A stretch of 35,241 nt of DNA from an uncultured Gemmatimonadota bacterium. Lineage in GTDB: Bacteria; Gemmatimonadota; Gemmatimonadetes; Gemmatimonadales; GWC2-71-9. Numbering within the stretch: position 1 is the stretch's first letter; the number at the start of each line of letters is the position of its first letter. Location of the stretch: assembly GCA_946479805.1 (NCBI GenBank), contig CAMLHP010000005.1, positions 1 through 35,241 of the forward strand, given 5' to 3'. The notes beneath the pieces were generated by a model. It saw only the letters and a list, made by a program, of their open reading frames with translations, ran no database searches and had not been told where the DNA came from. The position numbers were made by a program, and so were the translations under genes. Positions 1 through 7,411 of this stretch are shown piece by piece.

Positions 1-365
1 AGCCAGAGGTGTCTATGCTCGAAGAGGAAGGACGTCCCATGTTCCTTGGGGGAGATGGGAAACTCCTCACTTGGACCGAGGATCTCGATATCCCTGATGC
101 CAAGCTCGACGCCGCCGGGAGAGCGGGCATCGGAGCGGACCTCGCCGGTCAGTTTGATGCAGGTTTCCTGGGTGATGCTTCCGAAGCGCTCCCACACATC
201 CGGCGCCACTTCCTTCTGTGAGACGACGCCCTGCAGATATCCCGAGCCGTCGCGCATGACCAGGAACGCCACCTTCCCGCTGGAACGGGTAGTCACGGCC
301 CAGCCGCGCACGGAAACCACCTGCCCTGCCCGGCCGCCCAGCTCGCCGATCCTCACATCCGTCAT
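1..365 (-). CDS. asnS: Asparaginyl-tRNA synthetase, N-terminal part (cut by window edge)
   Basis: Charges tRNA-Asn with asparagine in the cytoplasm. I translated this open frame by hand from the ATG at 365; it runs off the left edge without a stop, leaving about 121 residues. The first ~100 residues look like the OB-fold anticodon-binding domain of class IIb synthetases (VRGWAVTTRSSGKVAFLVMRDG, with glycine and basic residues in the usual places). They are followed by the PISPKEHG and HRHLWL motifs that open the catalytic domain in AsnRS. These motifs favour AsnRS over AspRS or LysRS, which share the fold. Upstream of the start only a weak GGA is seen as a ribosome-binding site. The gene is divergent from the next one, with just 9 bases between the two start codons. 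Family assignment is confident; the catalytic core is outside the window. Confidence 0.9.
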   Translation of the reverse strand, partial: MTDVRIGELGGRAGQVVSVRGWAVTTRSSGKVAFLVMRDGSGYLQGVVSQKEVAPDVWERFGSITQETCIKLTGEVRSDARSPGGVELGIRDIEILGPSEEFPISPKEHGTSFLFEHRHLW

Positions 366-374
366 GCTACATCC

Positions 375-1457
375 ATGATGCTGAAGGGTTTGCGCTATGG
401 AGGCTGCAGTCTAGCGCTGCTTGCGATGGGCGTCAACGCGAGCTGCATCAATTTCCGCCCCCCGCCGCCCCCGGTGGCGGAGGAATACGCAGCGGCGGCG
501 CCGGCCGAGCAGTGGATGCTGCGGACCGGACGCGGCATAACCGGTCCGATCGCTGCCACCGGCACCATCGCGCTGGTTGGATCGGCCAATCGCAACCTCG
601 AGGCGGTAAGCCTCTCCACCGGCGAGTCGCTCTGGAACCGGCGGCTGCCCGGTGCGTTGATGGGTGGCGTGCTGGTGCGGAACGCAATCCTTTATGCGGG
701 CACGGGTCGTCCCGATGGGCGAGTGGAAGCTATCGACTTCCGGGGACGCCGGATCTGGCGGGCAAGAAGCGGCGAGGTGACAGCTCCGCTTGCTGCTGCC
801 AGCGACATGATCATTGCGCTCAACCGGGAGGGATACCTGGTGGCGCTCAACGCCGCCACTGGAAGGATGCGGTGGCGCCGGCTCGTTGGCCGGGCCCGCG
901 CACCCGCCATTGAGAGCGAAGGTGCCATCGTCGTGACGACACTCGACTCCCTCTTCCGGCTGGACTTCGAGGCCGGCCGGGTTGAGGCGCGCCGCTCGGC
1001 CCCAGGGGTCGTGCTGGCAGGCTGGACGCCTGCGGGCGGGGCGCTGTTGGCGGGGCTGGCAGACACCGGAGTGGTGGCCATCGATCCAGTCACGCTCGAG
1101 ACCAGATGGCGGGTGCGTACCGATGCTCCGATCCTGGGGCCGCTGGCGGCTTCCGGCGATACTGTCTGGGCGGCGTCGCGGATCGGCACCGTGTACAGGC
1201 TGGTGCTGGGTGACGGCCCGCCCGACGTCACCACGGTGGCAAGCCTCGAGCGTTCGCTGACCTCGGGCGTCGCACGCATGAACGGCCTGCTGCTGGTCGG
1301 AGGCGCCGACGGTCGCATCCATGCCCTGTCCGCGAATGGGGAGGAACTCTGGCGCCTCAGGGTGTGGCCCCCCGCGGACGTCACGCCTGTTGCAGTCAAT
1401 GGCGGGGTGCTTGCTGTGGGTGGCGATGGTGACGTTCACTTCTTCCAGGGCGAATGA
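375..1457 (+). CDS. Secreted PQQ-type beta-propeller repeat protein, probable lipoprotein
   Basis: A 360-residue protein resembling BamB and other PQQ-like beta-propeller proteins. The N-terminus is a short signal peptide (LRYGGCSLALLAMGVNASC) that could end at Cys24 as a lipoprotein. The residue at -3 is Asn rather than Leu, so the lipobox is imperfect. A proline run follows as a linker. From about residue 55 come repeated blades of the type 'G.V.ALD..TG...WR', for example LVALNAATGRMRWRR, VVAIDPVTLETRWRV and IHALSANGEELWRLR. BamB acts in outer-membrane protein assembly at the periplasmic face; whether this protein does so is not shown. The start could be the ATG at 375 or the one at 378, and no Shine-Dalgarno is visible. 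The next gene begins 4 bases after its stop, so the two are probably translated together. Confidence 0.75.
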   Translation: MMLKGLRYGGCSLALLAMGVNASCINFRPPPPPVAEEYAAAAPAEQWMLRTGRGITGPIAATGTIALVGSANRNLEAVSLSTGESLWNRRLPGALMGGVLVRNAILYAGTGRPDGRVEAIDFRGRRIWRARSGEVTAPLAAASDMIIALNREGYLVALNAATGRMRWRRLVGRARAPAIESEGAIVVTTLDSLFRLDFEAGRVEARRSAPGVVLAGWTPAGGALLAGLADTGVVAIDPVTLETRWRVRTDAPILGPLAASGDTVWAASRIGTVYRLVLGDGPPDVTTVASLERSLTSGVARMNGLLLVGGADGRIHALSANGEELWRLRVWPPADVTPVAVNGGVLAVGGDGDVHFFQGE

Positions 1458-1461
1458 TCCG

Positions 1462-1914
1462 GTGCGCGCATTGATCTTCGTCCTGACGCTCATCCTGGTC
1501 GCCCAGCCGCTGTCGGCCCAGCGCAGCAGTCCGGCGCCCATCAAGTTCGGCAAGTGGCTCCTTCTGGCCGGAGCGGTCGGGCTCAACGTTGCCGCGTCGC
1601 GCGAGCACGAGCGGGCTGATTCGGTGTTCGGGGACCTCACTGCTCGCTGTGCCATCGACCCGACACTGTGCGACGTGGGAGATGGCGGAATGTACCTCGA
1701 CCCGGAGAGCGAGTTTCTCTACCAGACGTCCCTGGCGTATGATCGCCGGGCGAGGAACTACCTGTTCGGCGGCCAGGGGGCGCTGCTGGGAGCGGCGGTG
1801 CTGTTCGTGTGGGAGTTCAGCCGCCCGAAGGACGATCCGGAGAACATTCCGTTCGAACCGACAGTGTCGTTCCTGCCGCGCTCGACCGAAATCGGGCTGA
1901 GGCTGACGTTCTAG
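1462..1914 (+). CDS. Small secreted or membrane protein of unknown function
   Basis: About 150 residues from a GTG at 1462. This start is chosen because it gives an immediate signal peptide (MRALIFVLTLILVAQPLSAQ, cleavage expected after SAQ) and lies 4 bases after the stop of the propeller gene. Earlier in-frame ATGs would overlap that gene by up to 137 bases. After cleavage there are two hydrophobic stretches, WLLLAGAVGLNVAA and ALLGAAVLFVWEF. Between them lies a polar segment containing two cysteines (CAIDPTLC), which could form a disulfide outside the cytoplasm. The C-terminus ends in Phe after alternating hydrophobic residues (EIGLRLTF), as in many outer-membrane-associated proteins. I do not recognise the family. 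Coupling to the upstream propeller gene suggests a shared envelope role. Confidence 0.6.
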   Translation: MRALIFVLTLILVAQPLSAQRSSPAPIKFGKWLLLAGAVGLNVAASREHERADSVFGDLTARCAIDPTLCDVGDGGMYLDPESEFLYQTSLAYDRRARNYLFGGQGALLGAAVLFVWEFSRPKDDPENIPFEPTVSFLPRSTEIGLRLTF

Positions 1915-1937
1915 ATAGAAATGCGGTTGTAAGAAGT

Positions 1938-1997
1938 GAGTGGGTAGTGGGTGGAATTGTTCACTAGTTCCCACTCCCCACTCCCCACTCCCCAGTC
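1938..1997. repeat. Heptad short tandem repeat with dyad symmetry between convergent genes
   Basis: The right arm (1970-1997) is four head-to-tail 7-mers: CCCACTC three times, then CCCAGTC. The left arm (1938-1951) is two 7-mers in the opposite sense, GAGTGGG and TAGTGGG. The arms can pair over 14 positions with one mismatch around an 18-base spacer. The array ends one base before the stop codon of the minus-strand gene at 1999 and starts 23 bases after the stop at 1914, so it fills the gap between two convergent genes. It resembles the short tandemly repeated heptamers described in cyanobacteria and other bacteria. It could act as a two-way terminator or RNA-stabilising hairpin; that is inference. 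Confidence 0.8.
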
Positions 1998-1998
1998 G

Positions 1999-2367
1999 CT
2001 ACTTCCTGTGGCCTATCGCCCCTCCCGCCAGGCCCGCAACCACCGACGCGATTGTCGCAACCCCAATGGTCGGTCCCGGCACGTCGCCCATGATGGCGCT
2101 GAGGCCCGAGCCGAGGAAGCCGCTCACCCCGCCGGCGATGGCGCCGCCGGTGGCCGAGCCCATCCGGGCCGGCCGCATGCCCTGCTTGCTGAACATGAGT
2201 CCCGTGAACGCCGCGATCAGCGAGCCCACGATCGGGTAGCTGCTCTGGATCGCGGGCAGGAAGTGCCCCAGCACCACCATCGCCACCTGCAGCAGCGTTC
2301 CCACCAGCGTCGCCTTCGTGAGCGCCCCCCGCCCCATCGTGCCCTGCACTGCCGATGCGTTGGTCAT
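1999..2367 (-). CDS. Small glycine-rich integral membrane protein, unknown function
   Basis: A 122-residue protein with a clear start: ATG at 2367 with GGAG about 8 bases upstream. It has about three hydrophobic spans: roughly residues 18-36 (ATLVGTLLQVAMVVLGHFL), 45-60 (PIVGSLIAAFTGLMF) and 95-118. The middle and C-terminal parts are rich in Gly-x-x-x-Gly spacing (GSATGGAIAGGVSGFLGSG and VAGLAGGAIGH), a pattern of closely packed membrane helices. It ends in a basic HRK tail. It lies 42 bases downstream of recG on the same strand, so the two may share a transcript, although no functional link is evident. I do not recognise the family. Confidence 0.65.
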   Translation of the reverse strand: MTNASAVQGTMGRGALTKATLVGTLLQVAMVVLGHFLPAIQSSYPIVGSLIAAFTGLMFSKQGMRPARMGSATGGAIAGGVSGFLGSGLSAIMGDVPGPTIGVATIASVVAGLAGGAIGHRK

Positions 2368-2409
2368 CTGTCGCTCCGATGCGGGCGCCCTTCAGGCCGC
2401 CCGTGATTG

Positions 2410-4479
2410 TCATCCGGTTCTGAAAAAATCCACTGCCCTGGGGTATCGCGCCAGTACCCGGGCTCGGAGCGGCTGGTTGGCGGTCCGTTGCAGCGCGGGG
2501 TCACCCTCCAGGATCCGCTCGGCCTGCACCCGCGCCTCGGCCAGCAGGTCCTCGTCGTCCGGCAGCCGGGCCTGGCGGAGCTCGAATCCGCCCGACTGGC
2601 GGGCGCCGATGAGGTCGCCCATCCCGCGCTCCCTGAGGTCCAGCTCCGCAATCCTGAATCCGTCCTCGGTCCCGGCGAACGCGCGTAGCCGCTCAGCCGG
2701 GCGGTCGCCGGTCATCAGTATGCAGAAGCTCTCGTTGCCCCCCCGCCCCACCCGGCCCCGCAGCTGGTGCAGCTGAGCCAGGCCGAACCTTTCCGGATGC
2801 TCGATCAGCATGATGTTCGCATTGGGCACATCGATGCCGACTTCAATGACTGTGGTTGCCACCAGCACCTGGACCTCACCCTCCCGGAAGGCGCGCATGG
2901 TGCGGTCGCGCTCGTCAGGCTTGAGCCTGCCATGCACCAGCCCCACCGAAAGCCCGGGCCAGCGCCTGGTCAGCTCTTCCGACATGGTCGTCGCCGCACG
3001 CAGGTCTGCCCGCTCCGATTCCTCGATAACCGGCAGCACCACGTATGCCTGGCGGCCAGCTTCGCATTGCTCCCGCACGAAGTCGAACACGCGCTCGCGC
3101 TGTGCCGCGGTACGAAGTGCCGTTCGCACGCTCCCCCGTCCCGGCGGCCGTTCCCTGAGCACCGACACATCGAGGTCACCGTACCGGGTAAGCGCCAGCG
3201 ACCTGGGAATGGGAGTGGCGCTGAGCAGCAGCACGTCGGGCGCCGCACCCTTGCCGACCAGCGCCGAGCGCTGCTCCACGCCGAAGCGATGCTGCTCGTC
3301 GATGATGACCAGCCCCAGCCGCCGGAACTCGACGCTCTCCTGCACCAGCGCGTGGGTGCCCACCACTATCCGCGCGGCCCCCTCGCGAATGCGGCGCCTC
3401 GCCGCGCTCTTGGATGAGGCGGTGAGCTTGCCCAGGAGCACCTCGGGCTTGATTCGGAGCGCCATGAGCAGGCGCTCGAGGGTGCGCGCGTGCTGCTCCG
3501 CAAGCAGTTCGGTGGGAGCCATCAGCGCGGCCTGGTGGCCGTTCTCCAGCGCCAGCAGCATCGCGAACAGCGCGACCACGGTCTTGCCGGTTCCCACGTC
3601 GCCCATCAGCAGCCGGTGCATGCGCCGTTCGGACGTCATGTCTCCCGCGATTTCCTTCAGCGCGGTGCGCTGGTCGCGGGTAAGGCTCCAGGGAAGAGAC
3701 GCCGCCAGCGCGGCGGTGAGGTCTGCCGGTTCCCGATAGACTATGCCGCCGGAGCGGGTGCGCCGCGCCAGGGCGCGGGCCCGTGACAGGGTGAGCTGGA
3801 GGTCGAACAACTCGTCGAACGCGAGCCGCCTCCGGCCCCGCTCGGCCTCTTCCTGCGATTCTGGCCGGTGCACCAGTCGATAGGCTTCGGCCAGCTCCGG
3901 CAAGTGCAGCGGCCCACGTACCGACGCCGGCAGCTCGTCGGTGACGAGCTTCAGGGCATCATCGAGATGGCGATCCACCAGCCCGCGGATGGCGCGGTGG
4001 CTCAGTCCTTCGGTGGCAGGATACACCGGCAGCACCCGGCCCGGTTCGAGCGGGGCTTCGGCACCAGCGTCCGCGAGAATCACGTATTCCCGCGGGGCCA
4101 TCTGCTTGCCGTGATAGTGTCGGATGGGTCCCGATACGAGCAGCGTCTGTCCCACCGCGATGCTGCGGTCGAGAAACGCCTGCCCCGGCCAGACGCACTC
4201 CAGTGCGCCGCTGGCATCACGAATCACCGCACTGAAGATGCGAAGCCCTTTCCGGGTCGGCGTCACCGCCTTGGTAATGACGATACCGGCACAGGCGACC
4301 TCATCGCCCACCCGCACGCGGGCGAGCGGGGTGACGCTCGAGGCATCCACATAGCGGTGCGGGATATGGCGGAGGAGATCGCCGGCGGTGTGCACCCCCA
4401 GCCGGGCGAAGGCATCAGCTCGGCGCTCGCCCACGCCCTTGAGAAACTTGACCGGTGTGTCCAGCCGGAGCGGCGGCAT
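2410..4479 (-). CDS. recG: ATP-dependent DNA helicase RecG
   Basis: Remodels stalled replication forks and branch-migrates Holliday junctions. The 689 residues match the usual length (about 690). An N-terminal wedge/OB domain (roughly 55-145, around VGDEVACAGIV) precedes a superfamily 2 helicase core. Visible motifs are the conserved VYPATEGLS (152-160), Walker A GDVGTGKT (293-300), APTELLAEQH (321-330), the DEQH box (394-397), motif III SATPIPRS and motif VI QLRGRVGRGG. The start is the ATG at 4479, giving MPPLRLDTPVKFLKGVG, the typical RecG opening. The frame stays open 300 bases further upstream, but that part overlaps ftsY and is low-complexity. The gap to the ftsY stop is 13 bases, so the two genes are probably cotranscribed. 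Confidence 0.96.
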   Translation of the reverse strand: MPPLRLDTPVKFLKGVGERRADAFARLGVHTAGDLLRHIPHRYVDASSVTPLARVRVGDEVACAGIVITKAVTPTRKGLRIFSAVIRDASGALECVWPGQAFLDRSIAVGQTLLVSGPIRHYHGKQMAPREYVILADAGAEAPLEPGRVLPVYPATEGLSHRAIRGLVDRHLDDALKLVTDELPASVRGPLHLPELAEAYRLVHRPESQEEAERGRRRLAFDELFDLQLTLSRARALARRTRSGGIVYREPADLTAALAASLPWSLTRDQRTALKEIAGDMTSERRMHRLLMGDVGTGKTVVALFAMLLALENGHQAALMAPTELLAEQHARTLERLLMALRIKPEVLLGKLTASSKSAARRRIREGAARIVVGTHALVQESVEFRRLGLVIIDEQHRFGVEQRSALVGKGAAPDVLLLSATPIPRSLALTRYGDLDVSVLRERPPGRGSVRTALRTAAQRERVFDFVREQCEAGRQAYVVLPVIEESERADLRAATTMSEELTRRWPGLSVGLVHGRLKPDERDRTMRAFREGEVQVLVATTVIEVGIDVPNANIMLIEHPERFGLAQLHQLRGRVGRGGNESFCILMTGDRPAERLRAFAGTEDGFRIAELDLRERGMGDLIGARQSGGFELRQARLPDDEDLLAEARVQAERILEGDPALQRTANQPLRARVLARYPRAVDFFRTG

Positions 4480-4492
4480 GGTCCGGCGTCGA

Positions 4493-5425
4493 TCAGGCGC
4501 TGTCGAGCAGCTGCTCGGCGTAGCGGGCGGCGTCAAAGGGCACGAGGTCGTCGAGCGACTCGCCGGTGCCCACGAAGCGTATGGGGAGCCCCAGCTCGGT
4601 GCGGAGCGCCGCCACCGCACCGCCGCGGGCGCTGCCGTCGAGCTTGGTGACAATGACACCAGTGGGAGAGACCGCGGCCTGGAATAGCCGGCCCTGCTGC
4701 ACCGCGTTCTGGCCCACGGTGCCGTCCAGCACCAGCAGGGTCTCCTGCGGAGCGCCAGGGAGCCGACGGCCGATGACACGAACGATCTTGCGAAGCTCGT
4801 CCATAAGGCCCTCCTGGGTGTGGAGCCGGCCGGCGGTGTCGATCAGCACGGTGTCCACGCCCCGCGCCACCGCAGCATCGATTGCATCGAACGCCACAGC
4901 CGCGGGGTCTCCGCCGGGCGCGCCGGCCACTGCGGGCACACCCAGCCGCTCGGCCCAGATCTCCAGCTGTCGGATGGCGCCGGCCCGATAGGTGTCTGCC
5001 GCAGCAAGCAGTACCTTGCGGCTCTCCTGCTGCTGAAGCCTGCGAGCCAGCTTGGCCACAGTGGTGGTCTTGCCCACGCCGTTCACCCCGACAATCAGGT
5101 AAACGCTCGGCCCCGATGCGGCGCGCTCCAGTCCTCCCGGGTTGCCAGGCGACGAGAGCAGGTCGGTGAGACGGCCGATGAGCGCAGCCCGGAGCTCCAC
5201 ATCGGTCTTCACCTTGCCGTCGCGAATGGCGCTCTCGAGCGCCTGCACCAGCGCCATGGTGGCGGGCACCCCGAAATCGGCCTCGAGAAGAAGCCGCTCG
5301 ATTTCCTCCAGCTCGTCGCCCTTGAGCCCACGCACCAGCGCACCCACATCGGTGAGCGCGAAGCGCCTGATGCGCTGCCAGACGGACAGCTGTTCCGAGG
5401 AGAGGCGGGGTGAGGACAAGGGCAC
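4493..5425 (-). CDS. ftsY: Signal recognition particle receptor FtsY
   Basis: The SRP GTPase that docks ribosome-SRP complexes at the inner membrane. The 310 residues hold an NG domain only; the long acidic A domain of Escherichia coli FtsY is absent, as in many bacteria. The N domain helices occupy roughly 10-100 (LSVWQRIRRFALTDVGALV). GTPase motifs are G1 GVNGVGKT (113-120), the I-box DTYRAGA (144-150), G3 DTAGR (196-200) and G4 TKLDG (260-264), with the closing GTGESLDDLVPFD. The start is a GTG at 5425 with no good Shine-Dalgarno. A heptad-repeat element that can fold as a hairpin lies directly upstream in what would be the 5' leader. recG follows 13 bases downstream. FtsY is preferred over Ffh because there is no C-terminal M domain. 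Confidence 0.96.
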   Translation of the reverse strand: MPLSSPRLSSEQLSVWQRIRRFALTDVGALVRGLKGDELEEIERLLLEADFGVPATMALVQALESAIRDGKVKTDVELRAALIGRLTDLLSSPGNPGGLERAASGPSVYLIVGVNGVGKTTTVAKLARRLQQQESRKVLLAAADTYRAGAIRQLEIWAERLGVPAVAGAPGGDPAAVAFDAIDAAVARGVDTVLIDTAGRLHTQEGLMDELRKIVRVIGRRLPGAPQETLLVLDGTVGQNAVQQGRLFQAAVSPTGVIVTKLDGSARGGAVAALRTELGLPIRFVGTGESLDDLVPFDAARYAEQLLDSA

Positions 5426-5436
5426 CAGGAGTTGGA

Positions 5437-5538
5437 GGTGAAAAGTGAAAGGTGAAGCGTGATGGGGACAGGGAAGGATAATCTGCCCGGCACCATATCA
5501 CGCTTCACCGTCCACCATTCACCTTTTCACTTCTCACC
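5437..5538. repeat. Inverted heptad-repeat element upstream of ftsY
   Basis: The left arm (5437-5464) reads as four consecutive 7-mers: GGTGAAA, AGTGAAA, GGTGAAG, CGTGATG. The right arm (5497-5538) is the same kind of array in inverted orientation, about six units with a one-base slip. The 13 bases at 5451-5463 are perfectly complementary to 5497-5509 across a 33-base loop. The outer parts (5437-5456 and 5518-5538) are inverted copies with one indel. The element fills most of the 122-base gap between ftsY and the VWA-like gene. It has the same architecture as the element at 1938-1997 but a different 7-mer. Any role in termination of the upstream gene or control of ftsY is inference. Confidence 0.8.
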
Positions 5539-5547
5539 GTTACCCCC

Positions 5548-7350
5548 TTAACGCAGTCCCAGCCGTCGCCGCCACCACCACTCGACACCCAGGGCGACGA
5601 TCGCCAGGCCAAACAGCCACAGCTGTTCCCGCACCGATTCGCGGGGCGAGGGCCGGGGAGTTCGGGCCGCACGGGCCGATATCGTGACTGGCGCCGGGAG
5701 ATACTCGCTGGAGTATTCCTCCACCGCCACCAGTCCGGTGCCGCCCTCCCCCAAGCGGTAGCGATACTCACCGGGAGGGAGCAGCACTTCGGCCCGTCCC
5801 GAGCCGTCGAACCGCAGAGTGTCGGCGCGAGCTGAATCGCCGAAGGTCCACACTATCGCAGCGTCCCTCGGGCTTCCCTGGCCAGCCCACTCGAACACCA
5901 GCGGCCGCCCGCGTTCCACAACCGGCCGAGGGACGCGGGCGATGCCTCGCACCGAATCGACGCCCGCAAGCAGCCACGTGGTGGTGGCAGCTACCCAGGC
6001 GCGGTAGCCGTCCTCGCTGGCGCCTCCGCGGAAGGCCCAGCGCCAAAGGCCATCGGCTGCGACCAGCGCACGCCTCCGGCGGCCGTCGTCGCGCATCGTA
6101 ACCACCGGCCTTTCGGCACCGCGCCGGCGCTCCTGGCCCCGCATCACGACCATGTCCCCGTCGGCCGGCTGGACTGGCGTGATCCTCGTCGCCGGCGGAA
6201 AGGAATCGATCGGGAGTCCGAGGAAGGCACCTGCCACGGGTGAAGCATCAGCGGCACTCAGGTACCAATCTCCCGGGAGCAGCGCCTCCCCGTTTTCTCC
6301 GCTGGGCCAGAGCCAGAGTCCCCGTGCGCCGCTGCCGTTGGCCCAGCTTCCCTGCCGCCCCTTGAGGACCAGCAGGTCGGCGGCTCGAGCGCTTCGCCGG
6401 ACGGTGGGCTCATCTACCGGTGCCAGCGACTCCATCGAGCGCCAGCGGCCTCTACCGAGCTGCACGTAACCGCGCACTGGCAACTGCGCCACATCGCGCA
6501 GTGCGCGGTAGAGTGTCCTAGCGTCCCAGTCGCCCGGGGCAGCGATCAGGACCACCCCGGGAGATGCCGACACAATCACGCGGTGCAGGCGCACGTCGGT
6601 GGCGGGCTCGGCATCGGGAGCCCCGGCTCGGCGCACAACGAGCACATGCTCGCCGGCGCCGAGCGCACTGGAAGAGATCGCCAGGCGCTCCCGTGCCGCC
6701 CCGCCCGCGTCGGGTGTTGCGCGAGCGCGGGCAAGCACCCGATCGCCCAGTGCCACTTCGATATCGATGCTGCTGGTGTCGCTGCTGTTGAACCTCCTCG
6801 AGCCGACTTCAAACACGATGGAATCGCCGGCGGTCACCCGATCTGGCGCCGAAACCATGGTCAGTGCGTAATCTGCGACGCTGTCGCGGGGAAAGAGCCG
6901 GACGGTCACGCGATCGACAAGGTCCGCGGGGAGTTCGTTCGCGTCCTCCAGCTCTCCGTCCGTGAACACCTCCACCGGCCTGTCGGATGCTGCCACCGCA
7001 GCCAGCGAGGGCCGGAGCAGCGAACGCCCCATGAGCGGAAGCGAGTCGTCCTGCTGGGCGGCCGCATCGCCGAAGTGCATTACCTCACCGGTGGCCGCCG
7101 CCGAGTCCCTGGCGCCGGCCCATTGTCCTCCGGCGGCCTGCATCGAGAGCGAGGCGTCGAGAAGCACCAGCGGTGTCAGGCGCTCCGCCGGTGCGGGACA
7201 GGAAATGTTGAAGGCAAGGAGCAGGAGCAGTGCCCACGCGAGCGCGCGGGCCATGAGCGGAACGCCGGCACGAGGACCGGCGCGCTCGAAACGGAGGTAG
7301 GTGACTGCTGCGAGGATCAGCCCGAGCAGCACCGCCAGCAGGATCAGCAT
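5548..7350 (-). CDS. Membrane-anchored VWA-like protein
   Basis: A 600-residue protein. Two N-terminal transmembrane segments (about 1-17 and 32-50) are followed by a von Willebrand A-like region. That region opens with a MIDAS-type DASLSM motif (DxSxS) and carries a later Asp in VFTDGELED, which may complete metal binding. The middle of the protein is beta-rich and exported in character. A final transmembrane helix (VREQLWLFGLAIVALGVEW) is followed by a basic tail WWRRRLGLR. This topology, with helices at both ends and a VWA-like domain plus beta domains between, resembles BatA/BatB-type and related bacterial membrane proteins usually linked to MoxR ATPases, but no MoxR gene is in this window. 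The start ATG at 7350 gives an immediate hydrophobic helix. The gene lies 61 bases after the M23 peptidase stop and could be the last gene of the dcw transcript. Family assignment is moderate. Confidence 0.6.
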   Translation of the reverse strand: MLILLAVLLGLILAAVTYLRFERAGPRAGVPLMARALAWALLLLLAFNISCPAPAERLTPLVLLDASLSMQAAGGQWAGARDSAAATGEVMHFGDAAAQQDDSLPLMGRSLLRPSLAAVAASDRPVEVFTDGELEDANELPADLVDRVTVRLFPRDSVADYALTMVSAPDRVTAGDSIVFEVGSRRFNSSDTSSIDIEVALGDRVLARARATPDAGGAARERLAISSSALGAGEHVLVVRRAGAPDAEPATDVRLHRVIVSASPGVVLIAAPGDWDARTLYRALRDVAQLPVRGYVQLGRGRWRSMESLAPVDEPTVRRSARAADLLVLKGRQGSWANGSGARGLWLWPSGENGEALLPGDWYLSAADASPVAGAFLGLPIDSFPPATRITPVQPADGDMVVMRGQERRRGAERPVVTMRDDGRRRRALVAADGLWRWAFRGGASEDGYRAWVAATTTWLLAGVDSVRGIARVPRPVVERGRPLVFEWAGQGSPRDAAIVWTFGDSARADTLRFDGSGRAEVLLPPGEYRYRLGEGGTGLVAVEEYSSEYLPAPVTISARAARTPRPSPRESVREQLWLFGLAIVALGVEWWWRRRLGLR

Positions 7351-7411
7351 GCTGGCGGAAAGATGGCAGGAAGCTTCACTCCGGAGCTACGGCCCCTCCG
7401 GCGGGTCGGTT

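Noticed and set aside
4480..4779. 100-codon N-terminal extension of RecG
   Set aside because: It overlaps the end of ftsY and is low-complexity. The ATG at 4479 gives the typical RecG N-terminus and normal length.
7381..7401. CCGGAG/CTCCGG inverted repeat between the M23 peptidase and VWA-like genes as a terminator
   Set aside because: It has only six pairs, a nine-base loop and no T-run. This is common by chance at this GC content.
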